Shown here: positions 8,728-21,842 of the stretch, piece after piece
How the letters are laid out: every line of letters begins with the position of its first letter
Numbering within the stretch: position 1 is the first letter of the stretch
Assembly: GCF_024362695.1 (NCBI RefSeq)
Contig: NC_065424.1
Span: 3,260,786 to 3,324,785, forward strand
Origin: Pectinophora gossypiella
Lineage: Eukaryota; Arthropoda; Insecta; Lepidoptera; Gelechiidae
Direction: 5' to 3'
Length of the DNA: 64,000 nt
Notes under the pieces: model-generated
Database searches by the model: none
What the model saw: only the letters and a program-made list of their open reading frames with translations
Told to the model about the DNA's origin: nothing
Made by a program: the position numbers and the translations under genes

Positions 8728-11700
8728 GTATTTTATTATAACATAGCATAAGCTTACGACTTTATCTCAATGGAATAGTCAATGGTACGCCTATCGCAAG
8801 ATGAAACTAACCCTTTCTTCGCATAATGTCGCTTTCGCAAAATGTCCCCTGGTAAGAAAAGGTCCCTTTCGCAAAACGTCGCTTTCGCAAAACTATATAC
8901 CTCACCGAGTTTTCTGTTCGACTAACATGATACGTGGTGAGCCGTATCGCCGTCTTTAATCGTCGAGCCAACTGTGTTAGTAGAAACTACATTTAAGACA
9001 AATTAATAACTTATTGGTGCAAGTCCGCTACCGGGGTTTGAACCGGCGTCCCGTTTGTGAAGTAAGCCGGTGTACCACAGTGACTCACATAATAAAAAAC
9101 AGCTTATATAAGCCATATCATCATCATCATCACCATCATCATCATCATATAAGCCACTGCTGGGCACAGACCTCCCCTCAATCAACTGGAGCGGCTTTGG
9201 ATGAATCATACTTTTCCACGATGGTCCACTGGGAGCTGGTCCTAGTGATACTTATCACACTTGCCTTATACATTATACATGATCATCATCAGCTAAAAAA
9301 CGTCCATTGCTGGACACAGGCTTCCTCCGAGGATCGCCATAATGAACGACCTTCTGCTACCCGCATCCAACGGTTTCCTGCGATTACCTATGCACCTTCT
9401 GGCACTTTCCATTTATCTTAATATTAGAAAAATGAGGATACCTAAACCCGTGAAGAAACCATGGTAGCCCAGTTGGTAGAACGCTTGCCTCTCACTTTGC
9501 GGTCGCAGGTTCTAATGCAACACAGGCCTAAACCAATGATTGTCGAATTAGTTTTCGAATTCATGTTTGGATCATAAATGATTATCACGTGCTCAGCGGT
9601 GAAGAAAAACGTCGTAAGGAAACCCACGTGAAATGCATTTGAAACCGTGAAATGCATTTACGGAGGCATGTGACCTAACCTGTATTGGGCTGGTTTTCCC
9701 TTCGCAGAGTTAGAAGGTAAGACAGGCAGTCGCTTCTGTAAAAACCGGATCTGTTAAATCTTCAGGTTAGGTAAGCGGACACCATTAAAACAGGATACCT
9801 AACGTTAGGGGGATGATGATACCTACACCCAGAGACGGATAGGCAACGATAACGAAAAAATGCGTAGGTACATTTAAGGGAAGAAATTAGTTTGCTTAGC
9901 GTGATATGACTGAAATAGAATTCGGTCGATGTTTCAGCCATTACACCCCGGACTTGTTATTTATTTAAAACCTTACAACGTTAAAACGTTTGTTTATATA
10001 CTTAATGGACTTTAAAGTAAATTTACGCGAAAACGAAATTGCGTTAAGGCTCTCAAGTGCTCAACAACTAGTCTAGCCATTAACTACAAAAAGGAGAAAT
10101 TATAAAACATAACGGGAACTTATTATTATGTGGTCGGCAGTTTGCTAAAAGGCTTTTCGTAATAAAATTGCAAAATGTATTATAAGTAGTTTCAATTTGC
10201 TTTGCCGCGCAAATTTGCCTATCGGTCTTATTACTTAGGTACGCAAAGTTTGTTGTACCTATTTAGAAATTAAGGTATTTATGATACTTGTTTACCAAAG
10301 CTTTGGTGGGGATACCTGGTTGATGGTTGCGATGATTGCGAGTGTGGAGTATCACCACAAACTATGGCTCACCTTTTGTGCTGTCCTAAGTGCCCTAACA
10401 CCTGCACTATTGAAGACCTGTACGAAGCCACTGACAATGCCGTAAGCGTGGCCAATTATTGGTCAGCAAAAATTTAGCTTCGATCGCCATCGACTCGCAA
10501 AGAAGAAGAAGACCAAAGCTTTTTTTTGACAGGATGACTGAAATTACCTGACGTAGATATGTAGAATATACGTTGAATGACGTAGATAAAAAAATACGTA
10601 AAACTGACCTCCAATACAATACAAAAACTCCTTAGAAAATAACAACCTCCAAAATTCTAGATTAAGTAAATTAAATTCAAGTTTTTGGAGTTATATATAC
10701 TTTTTTTCAATAAAATAGCAGACAGTATTTTGAATTAGTCAGAAATTAAATTGAAAGCTCATGTGAAGCTTACTTTATATAAAAAAGATTTATATGAGAT
10801 TAATGATTACCTAAATGATAAAAAGGCTTGATATTAAATGTGTTTCTCTAGTTATTAAATAACTTGAAATATAATAGATTATAATAGATAGAAAAGATGT
10901 GTCGCTGTTGCAGTTTCTTGTCATTTCTTCTCTTCAGCCATAACACCTTGCGAAATGACATAGATTCAAAAATGTTAAATTGACCTTCAACAAGTCAATA
11001 CGATTTCTTCCAACAACTGTATCTTTGATAAATTAATAAATGATTTTGACTTTGACTCCAGCGCACTTCCGCTCATATACCCCATGATGTAACAAGAACT
11101 TTTGCGCAGACTATACTTGAAATATAAAGGAGATAGGAGGATTCTGATACACTATCGACAACGTCTCTTGCAAAAAAAATCAAGCTAACAGACACTTATG
11201 CGGCAGACAACCAAACAGTTCTTCAGCAAGTTGGAAAGCAAACCCTCATAATTCTATCCTAATTGACAGGAGGTCCAAATACCTGAGCCACATACGCGAA
11301 AATCTACCGAAGTTGTTGGACTCCAAAACTGTCAGTCACAAGTCAAAACCTTCCAAGAAACATGCGCCAATCGCTCCTGAGGTAACCAAATCCATTATTT
11401 TCAGAATATTAGGTACTTTTTGGCCAGCGCGCACTACGAGTTTTTCGCCGTGCGGCGGAAAAGACCAGCGGCATAATGTCGCACTGTAATATTGCGCCGC
11501 TGCGGTGACTCATCATCATATGCCGTAAGACGCCCACTGCTGGGCATAGGCCTCCCCCAAGGATCCCACGACATCATCATTACCACCCAATTAAACTGGT
11601 AGTTGCTTCCGAACACATCCCGCTTAGGGACGTTATTTAGTTAGTGGGATCTGTTTTCCGCATTTAAACTGGCCCATTATGCGGCTTAGGGACGGTATTG

Positions 11701-13263
11701 AAAAGTATCGGTGCCCGAAGGACCACTCTAGCCATAGAGGCAGCCAGTCAGCTCGCGACAACAAACACTTCGGAACTGTCGATGGCGCTTTCTTTCTAGC
11801 TTCCCTCGTTTTATATGTAATATGTTATATAACAGCTTCCGTGGTCTAGTGGTTAGAGCGTTAAGCTCACGATCTGGAGGTCGGGGTTCGATTCCCGAAG
11901 GGGACATTGTCGAAATCACTTTGTGAGACTGTCCTTTATTTGGTAAGGACTTTTCAGGCTTGAATCACCTGGTTGTCCGAAAAAGTAAAATGATTCCGTG
12001 CTTCGGAGGGCACGTTAAGCCGTTGGTCCCGACTATTAGCCGTAAAAACACCTCCACCAACCCGCATTTGAGCAGCGTGGTGGAGTATGCTCCATACCCC
12101 CTCCGGTTGATTGAGGGGAGGCCTGTGCCCAGCAGTGGGACGTATATAGGCTGTTTATGTTATGTTATTTAAATAATTGTCTGAAAGTAAGATGATCCGT
12201 AATTCGGAAGGTACGTTAAACCTTTGGTCCCGGTTACTACTTACTGTTTGTAAGTGAGTAATCCATGTCAAGGGTTTTTGTAAATAACCGGACATGTCAA
12301 GTGTTCAAGTTAGGTAAGCGGACCTAGTGAAAACGTACCACGTGAAGAAGTTTAGTGATATTTTGTTTGCAAATCACTACTATAGTTATTTTGTTATGTC
12401 TATCAGCCAAACGAGGCTGCAGATGAGAGGCCAGGCCGGATAGGACCGAAGATTGTAGTCTTCGATGCTTCTACTGGTAAGTTAATAAAACATCTATTAC
12501 ATTATTGAACGATAAGATTGCCATTTGATATGGTAAGATATAGTATACAGAGTGTTAGTGACATCGTAACGAAAACTTTGAGGGTTAATTCAGACTATGT
12601 TTCTGAGTTGATATCAAGTGGAATTTTCCGTCGCAAAAGTATGGAATTGAAATTAATTAACAAAAAACATAAAAATAATGAATTTTCTGACAAGAAATTC
12701 CACTTGATATCAACTCAGAATCATGGTCTGAATCATCCCTCTCAGTATTTGTTACGTTGTCACTAACACCCACACCTACTTGTATGGCTGTATGTACTTG
12801 GACGAGGTGTTAGTGACGTGGTAACGAATGCTGAGAGGGAACATTCAGCTCATTATTCTGAGTTAATATCAAGTGAAATTTTCCATCGCAAAAGTATACA
12901 ATTGATAATATTTAATAAAAACTAAAAAAATCATGAATTTTGTGACGGAAAATTCCACTTGATATTAACTCAGAATCATGGTCTGAATCATTCCCCTCAG
13001 TATTCGTTACGATGTCACTAACACCCTGTACAATGACATTATATACAGGAATCCTATAAGGACACTAAACGTCAATCAAGCTCTTTAAGTAACTTAAAAA
13101 CGGGATAATCCAGACCAGACTCCAGACTGTCCGCTTGTGTGGCATCTCGTGCGCGTGGCAATAGGCGCATTATGAATCCTATTTGTTTTGTGTTTTAGTT
13201 TAATTTTACTAACCTACTTTAAGTGCTACTAACACCAATGGAACTCTTTGTTTTCCGAAGTAA

Positions 13264-13328
<65 letters not shown>

Positions 13329-16300
13329 GCTAGGGAGGTGATGAATAAAGCATATTTAAATATGAATTATTTGTTACCTAATAAACAGGTTTTAAAAAAT
13401 CAGTCTATTCTTTAAACATCCTCCTCTTCAGGTACTGGCAGACTGGTTCTAGTTGGAGACGAGCGGGTGAGCGTGCAGGGGTTGTCAAGCTTCGCGACCA
13501 TCAGGGCGACGGCGTGCGCGTACGCAGGCAAGTGGATGTACGAGGTGCAGCTCGGGACTAAGGGGATCATGCAGGTACGTTCATTTCTTTAATTTTGGAT
13601 CTTCTCTCGTGTGGGTTGTGAGGCGGATTACCAAGCCTCATCAACCCTGGTGTCAGGGTTACTATTGAGCCGCCAAAGGCCCCTGACGTGACTCATGTAA
13701 CGACTACGTACTTACATCAGTAAGTAGTAACAGAGACCAACGGCTTAACGTGCCTTCCGAAGCACGGCTCTAGCTTTCAGACAATCATGTGATCAGCATG
13801 TAATGTCCTAATAAACTAGGGATCACAAAGTGATTTTTGTGATGCTTTACCTAACGCTTCTAAAAAACGCTTCGTTCTTCTCGGTGAACAGATCGGCTGG
13901 TGCACATCAGCGTGCACGTTCTCAATGGACACGGGCGTGGGCGACACGGCCCACTCGTACGCATACGACGGTGGGCGCATCAGGAAGTGGAACGTGGCGA
14001 CCACGCCCTTCGGCCAGGCGTGGCTGCCCGGTGACGTCATCGGCTCCTGCCTCGACCTCGACAAAGGCACGCTGGCGTTTTATAGGTTATCTTTGTTCCT
14101 TTATTCAAATATGCTGCTAATTCTATACTTCAGAGTACGTTAGTGTTCTAAAATAGTAAATTGTAAAAGCAGAATCGAAATTCTAAACACTTCAATACAA
14201 AATGCATACTTTAAAAAATATTTTATAATACTTACAAAAATTACCACCCTGATTGACTGTCTCTGAATCTGTTCAAACTTTTATCAATCAATCTATAACT
14301 CTTTATTGCGAATTATAACTTAAAGGATAGTTAGAAACAGGCAAAGTGGCATTTGTGCAAACAGCAATTTCTTCCCAATTAAAAAAATCACCATATTTTT
14401 TTCAATTTTAATTTGTTAATCGTTTCGAGTATGTTTAAAAGTCGACTGGGATTCATAATCTCGGATTATGTCCTATCTAACAAGATATTACATATAAAAG
14501 TATGTGCGCAATGAGAACAAATGTCAAATAGCAATATTGCTTTTCAGGTGAATTGCTGTGATATCTCTCTCTTTATTTAAGAGCTGCGCTCTTGTCGGTG
14601 GAGTTCTCGCCATTCCTCTCTTCTTCCCGCCAAATCCTTCACCTCCTGATACGACACCACCTACACTTTCTTTTATTTGTTTTGCTTCGATGTAGCCTTT
14701 ATTTATAATACCCCTGGTGACTGCAACCACTATGCCCCAAAATCCCATAGTTTCTTTCAACATTAATCTTTACATTTTTAAAGTCTGCATTAAACCAGCT
14801 GTTTAATTGATGCTCCCAGGAACGGGGTGTCAATGGGGGTGGCCTTCGACAAGGTGGCCCACGGCGCAGGCCTCGCTTACTTCCCAGCTGTCTCCCTCGC
14901 CATGCAGGAGCACCTCTACGCCAACTTCGGACATGTACCCTTCGTGTAAGTGTTCAATTTACAACGCAAAACACTTCATCACACAGCAAGGTTCTCCGTA
15001 GTCCAGAGGTTGAGCGTTGAGCTCACGATCTGGAGATCCTGGGGTTGAATCCCGGTGGGGACCTATCACAAAAATCACTTTATCATCCCTACTTTGATTG
15101 GGGACACTACAAGTTCATCACCTGATCTTTTTCTATCGTGTCGGTTGTGAGTTGAATTACCAACCTCATCAACCCTGCTGTCAGGGTTATTATTGAGCCG
15201 CCAAAGGCCCCTGACATGGCCCATGTAACGACTACATCTTACTTACTTCGGTAAGTAGTAACCGGGCCCAACAGCTTCCGAAGAACGGATCATCTTACTT
15301 TTTGGACAATCAGGTTATCAGCTTGTAATGTCCTAACCGAACTAGGGATCAAAAAGTGATTTTTGTGTGATATGTCCCTACCGGGATTCCAACCCGGGAC
15401 CTCTGGATCGTGAGTCCAACGCTCAACCACTGGACCACGGAGGTCGTCACCTCACCGAATCACCTGATTGTCCGAAAGTAAGATGATCGCTGTTTCGAAA
15501 GGCACGTCAAGCCGTTGGTCCCGGTTACTACTTACTGATGTGAGTACGTAATCGTTACATGAGCCATGTCAGGGGCCTTGGCAGCTCAATAAAAACTGAC
15601 ACCAGGGTTGATAAGGTTGGTAATCCACCTCACAACCCACACGATAAAAGAAGAAGATTAGTGAGTACCTTTTGTTTTTTAATGATTTTTTGTCATCAAG
15701 TCAAAACGAGCTTTTGCAGAAGACGATAGGTAACATTACGTGTTGTCTAAAAAAATATCGATCTGAGTAAGAAAGTAAAAGCAATTTAGTGTAATTTTCT
15801 TACAATTGTATAACGATCAGGATGATAATTTACATTCAATCTTGTTTAAGTAAGTACTTACTTACTTATTAAAATATGTTCACTACAAAAACTTTTCCTT
15901 GTAACAAAATCTACACGTGTCATGTTTTGAGATAATACCTCTACTTTGTAGCGAAGTGAACTCCATCTAAAAGGGCAGACAATTTGTACCCGCGTCAGAC
16001 CTACTTGCTCAAATCCACGTCATGTCTTGTTATAGAAATGGATCGCTTCTTTGTTGCTAACTCGATTAAGTAGAGAGATATATATTATACTAACTTAAAA
16101 TATATATATACTAAATAATTTACTTTATATATATATATATTTTAAAACGATGAAATTAATGGACTGGGTCAAAGATAAATTATAAAATGCTAATCTAGAA
16201 ATTGAAGCCAGTCTAAGGTCAAAAATCAATCTCATTTATCTTTTCGACTTATTTTCGAAATAATTATATATAAGTACCTAATATAAAAATATAATTATGA

Positions 16301-19300
16301 ATTTATTTATTTTTTAAATTTAGTAACAATAACTACTACTTTTGACTGCTTTAACTGTAACATTCACATTCCATAGAGAATTTTCGTTTTGGCTATGTTG
16401 TCATATTGCCTGACTAATTTAATTTTAACTTAAATTGCTAAGTGGTACCTAGAACTAAGAATTAGCAAGTTACCGCTTATAGCTTACCGCGATCAGCCCA
16501 CTAGAGTCGATTAATTCTTTCAAATATAATCCCCTCAGACGACGCCCTGAGCCAAGGTCCGCGCCTAACTGGGCACCCTCAGGCCAGTTGTCATAAATTT
16601 TGTACCGGGTTAGAGCTATCAGCGCTCCCCATTTGTCCAACCAAGTCATCAACATCATCATCATCAGCCCATTAACGTCCCCACTGCTGGGGCACGGGCC
16701 TTCCCTATGGATGGATAGGGAGATCGGGCCTTAAACCACCACGTGGGCCCAGTGCGGATTGGTGGTTATTAACGACTGCTAATGCAGCTGCAATAAGTTA
16801 GTCCAAAAAACCACCAATATTAAGTACAATTTTCACTAACACTTGTAGCTGGACCAATATACACAGCGATACGGCTCATCGAGGGTTGATGAAGTTGGCA
16901 GTTCACCTCACAATCCACACGATAGAAGAAGAAGAAGGCTCATCGAAAAAAACTTTGTGTCGTAAATGTTTTGCAGGTTCCCGGTAGACGGTTACGCGCC
17001 GCTGCAATTGCCTCCAACCAAAGAGTGTAATAGAGCTGCTTTGCTATTCAAGAGTTTAGAAGCCCTACTGGATGAGATGGCCAAGATGACTGACCTGAAG
17101 CCAGCGCTCAATGTGAAGAACAGTAAGGTATAGTAGTGTGTGGCACTGGCCGTAGGAACCCTGGTATAATTTTTAACAGAGTTATCTTTTTCTCTGATTG
17201 TAAATATTCGCCTTTGGAATAATGCCAGCAGTATTGTTAATAGATTCTATACGGCTCAACTTCACGCTTTTTGGCGATAAATATAAGATAATATCGCTGG
17301 CGACGCAATAACAGCTGCAGAGGGTAGTAAATTTTAGCCTCGGTGAATAGCAGTCTAAACCGTACTGTACTGGCGTTTATTAGAGGAATAGACCCCGATA
17401 CCGACTCCGCCGGCGTGGACAACGATTTCCCTCATTCAGCGCTTATCGCTATCGACCCACTAGGGTCGATTAATTCTTTCAAATATCTTCCTGTCAGACA
17501 ACGTCCTGAGCTGAGGTTCGCGCTCAACTGGGCATCCTCAGACCTGTTGTCTTAAATTTTGTACCGGGTGAGAGCCCTTAGCGCTCCCTATTTGTCCGGC
17601 CAAGTAGTTAACGCTATCTGCGGCAAATCTATAATAAAAACAATGTTAACTCCCCAGTCAAGGTCAGAGCACTCGAAGACGACAGAGGACGAAGTGGCGC
17701 TCCGTATCCACAGTTCCAGCTCGGTGTACAGCCCCAAGCACTCCCCTCACGCCGTGGTGGACACGCAGAACTCTGAGGTCAAGAAGATATCCAGAAAGGT
17801 GAGCTGTAGAAAGGAATTAACCCGATTTTACAGCATATTTTATATTACCTGAGAGGTTAAAAATGCCCCTTCGATACAATTTATCTGAAGCAATATTTCT
17901 ATTTGACATTCCTTGAAGTGTTAAATTGCAATTTTGCTTTCTTAGATGAATTGCTTCGATGTGGCCTATTTATCCCCCCTAATTGCATTTATGTAATGTT
18001 GGCAGGATTGGACGAATTTTTGGCCTGATGCTGCCGGAATAGAATTCACTTCATTGAATTTTTCTAATCGACGCTAAAACATATTAGGAAAACAAATATA
18101 CTTATCTTACCATGTTTCACCTACTGTATTGTGTGTCCTGCGTCATCATACGACAAGTACCTAGTAAAGTACTACATATGTATTATTAATAAGTTAATTT
18201 ATTAAATACTCTATACCTACATAATATTAAAAAATACTCAATAAGTATATTAAAATACATGTTTACTAAAAATACACCTAACCATAATATACACACATAC
18301 AAAACAAGTATTGAAACAAATAAAATACATCATACATCCTAAGAATATCCGCATAAGGATTCAAAATGAGCTCGTAACTGGTTTTTGAAGCTCTGAAGAG
18401 AGTTAGCGACTCTGATGGAAGCAGGTAAGGAGTTCCATAAACGCACAGCTTGCACATTCTCTTATCTGGTATTGTCTATCTAACATAATTTATCATAATT
18501 TTTGACATAAAATGTTTTTCCACAGAGAAGGAATAGGAATTTGTTAAAACCTACGAATAAATAATAAGTCAGGAAGAGTAACAACGCTCACAATTTGACG
18601 CCACTAAAATGTACACTGAGTGGGCGGGGCTTAAAATGACTACTCGCACCTACTTCAATCTGCCTCGCGCCGTCACTAACGTATGTCATTGCTCGATTTA
18701 TGCTATATTTCTATGGAAAAAACAGTGAAATATTATGTAAAATGTCGTCATGTGTAGTTACTTGGTGTAGGAAACGAAAAAAGCGCAGCAAAAAGATAAT
18801 TGGAATAACTTATCATCGGTAAATATAACATTTCTGTTCTCGTAAACACATTGTACTTTGATCCGCATTATTCAAGAAGTTCCTAGCTTAATATTCAGAT
18901 AGGTAAATTATAATTTTTAATACTATGCAGTCAAGTAATATTATCAATTTCCAGCAAAATATAAGTTTTTCAGTTATTTAGTCTTGTCGAAATTTCCTTT
19001 TTTTATTTTCCCCAAAAATGAAAACCGACTGCAAAAATGGATAAAAGCAGTTCGTTACGAAAGAAGAGAGGATGATCGGCTTCCATCCTATTCCAGTAAA
19101 TATTAAGTAACATTGTAATTATATTTATATATCATCCAAGTAAAAAATTAAAGTATTGAATAGTTGTTTTTACTAAATACCAATTAATTCAAAACACAAA
19201 ACATGCAATATAATAATACTACTTGAATACATAATTCAGCAACACGCCTCATCCGAAATACAAAACACTAAAAATTATTAAATCCACCGTTAGTTTCGTC

Positions 19301-21811
19301 CATTTTTTACTTATACTCATCCATGCATTGCATAACAACATCCTTGATTTGAGAACCCCGGAAACACACGCACCAACCTCTATTGTGGTTGCTATTGATA
19401 ACCAATCACAGCGCTTGTCGCAATGAAGCGCGTCACGGAATCGCTACTGATTGGTTTTATGGATTTACGATCTTTTAGAATGTCGTGGGTAGCGATGGGT
19501 CGTTATCGGTTTTTGAGATAACGTAACGTAAGCGTTATGTGATTTCCAATAACTAGTTTCTTAACTAGTGATTTTTATAACTAGTATTTTCACAACGTTC
19601 TGAAGCAAACGTGATAATTGTAACGTAAAATCGTTTGGTTAGGTAGCAGTATAACTTAATTCTTCTTCACGCACACGTACGTTTTACATTACTCGTTTTA
19701 CTCCTTTACGTTGTCAAAGCTATGTGTAAGGTGGTCAATGTAAAACGTCGTTTTCATCTTGTCATTACGAATATTGTAAAACCAGTGATTTTGCGTGAGT
19801 AGTGAAAGTAGCCAAACATCGACGCTATGCCTTAAACATAAGAGTGAATTCGATTTAACTTTATGGCGTTGTGATTAAAAGAGTTATTGAAGACTGATGC
19901 CTATTTCGATCGTTTAAATGGCGTTATGAATATCACTAGTTTTTGTTGTAGTGGAAAACGAGTGATCACTGTTCGAGCTCGTAACTGCATATATAACCAG
20001 TTATGGTTAATAACGCCCATCGCTAGTCGTGGGGCCAATATTTCGCCGGCGTTTGTTCATAGTTACTCTTCCTGACTTATTATTTATTCGTAGGTTAAAA
20101 CCTATTAACAAATTCCTATTCCTTCTCTGTGGAAAAACATTTTATGTCAAAAATTATGATGCTATTTTTCAGGTGTGCTACACAATCTCGTAGATTTATT
20201 TGCGTTGGTCTTAGTCTTTTGTAACTTCCGTAAAAACAATGGGACCGAGCTCTTATATTCCGACTGCAGCAGGAACAATAGAGTAGTAAATTGTAGGTTT
20301 AAAACTAGCTTTGTTAAGGTTCCGTTGGCGTCGCGATAAGAACGGTATACGGTAGTCGGGAAGCGAGGAATTTCAAATGCACTTTTACTAGACCTCTAAA
20401 CTGTAGCTTACATTTTGCTGCTTTGTTTGCTGTTTTTTTTTTGTTAGGTTAGACTAATGTCAAAAGACAATGTCATGTTGTCATGTCATGTTTTTTTGTG
20501 TGTAGATAGGAGTTTTTAGCTCTCCTCTTTGGTTGGCCTCACGGAATAGAACAAAGAGGTAGAAAGGGCCAAGTGAACGCGAAACGCGCCATACAAGTGT
20601 GAGCAAATTATAATAAACGTTTCTTTCTTTCTTTCAAATATAATACTTCAACTTTGCACTCCACTCCGTTAGAGAGACATTCGTCAATCATGACTTTTTA
20701 TTCAAACAAAAATATTATATTTGTAGGGTCGTATGCTGATCGTTGTTTTACCACGGTAAAACCAAGATCGCCCATAGACAAAATTATTGTAATATCCCTC
20801 TTACACACGCACGGAACTCCGCGATAGTAAGTATATTATAATATCATCGTGTGTGTCTTATTATAAAATTAGTGCTTATATATGTTTTTTATTTTTATTT
20901 ATTTATTATATGTTTTTTTAAAGACGTCTAGGGTCCTGTGCCGGGGTTTTCCTCACAGCTTCTTTTCCCCGGCTATACAGGATAAAGGTGTAATTTTTAA
21001 TAGAGTTATTTTTTCTCTGATTGTAAATATTCGACATTGGAATAATGCCAGCAGTTAGGTATTAGATTCTATGCGGCTCAACTTCACGGTTTTTGCGGTT
21101 TTTGGTGATAAATATAAGGCAATTTTGCTGGCGACGCAATTAAATTGTGTAAAAAAGAATTGAAGAACAGCCTCCATGCTTCAGTGGGTGAGCGCTTGGA
21201 TCCGGAGGTTTTTTGCTTTTACTACTATTTACCTAAGTAACAGCCTCCGTGGTCTAGTGGTTAGAGCGTTAGGCTCACGATCTGGAGGTCCGGGTTCGAT
21301 TCCCGATGGGGACATGGTCGAAATCACTTTGTGAGACTGTCCTTTGTTTGGTAAGGACTTTTCAGGCTTGAATCACCTGATTGTCTGAAAAAGTAAGATG
21401 ATTCCGTGCTTCGGAGGGCACGTTAAGCTGTTGGCTCCACCAACCCGCATTGGAGCAGCGTGGTGGAGTATGCTCCATATCCCCTCCGGTTGATTGAGGG
21501 GAGGCCTGTGCCCAGCAGTGGGACGTATAATAGGCTGTTTATGTACCTAAGTATCAGGGTTGACACCAGGGTTGATGAGGTCGAATCTTGAGAGAAGAAT
21601 GTATTCCAGGCCTTCCTCATGTCCATCGCTCGGCTGGTAGTGATAGAGATGGGCAACGTGCTTCGTCTATCATACGTGGTGGTAGCTGAGCTGCTGCCGA
21701 GGATGCGAGGGGCGCTCGGAGTCAAGTCCAGAAGCATACAGGTGGAATCACACGCGCTGGACTTCTATACGAAGGCTAAGGACGAGAATTTTGTGAGTGG
21801 TTAATCCGTCT

Positions 21812-21842
<31 letters not shown>

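Larger units (their letters stand above)
18494..20158 (+). mobile_element. THAP-domain DNA transposon remnant
   Basis: Terminal inverted repeats of about 90-100 bp: 18494-18583 pairs with 20063-20158 (outer end CATAATTTTTGACATAAAATG, inner end AGTCAGGAAGAGTAAC), with one 11-base difference. Inside are two short pieces of a THAP DNA-binding domain and a nested hAT-type MITE. THAP domains occur in transposases of P-element and Kolobok type; the CATA-type end is reminiscent of P elements, but no 8-bp target duplication was found. Confidence 0.75.

Noticed and set aside
9014..9421. 135-codon frame with a His run
   Set aside because: The His run comes from a (CAT)n microsatellite between LINE-type fragments.
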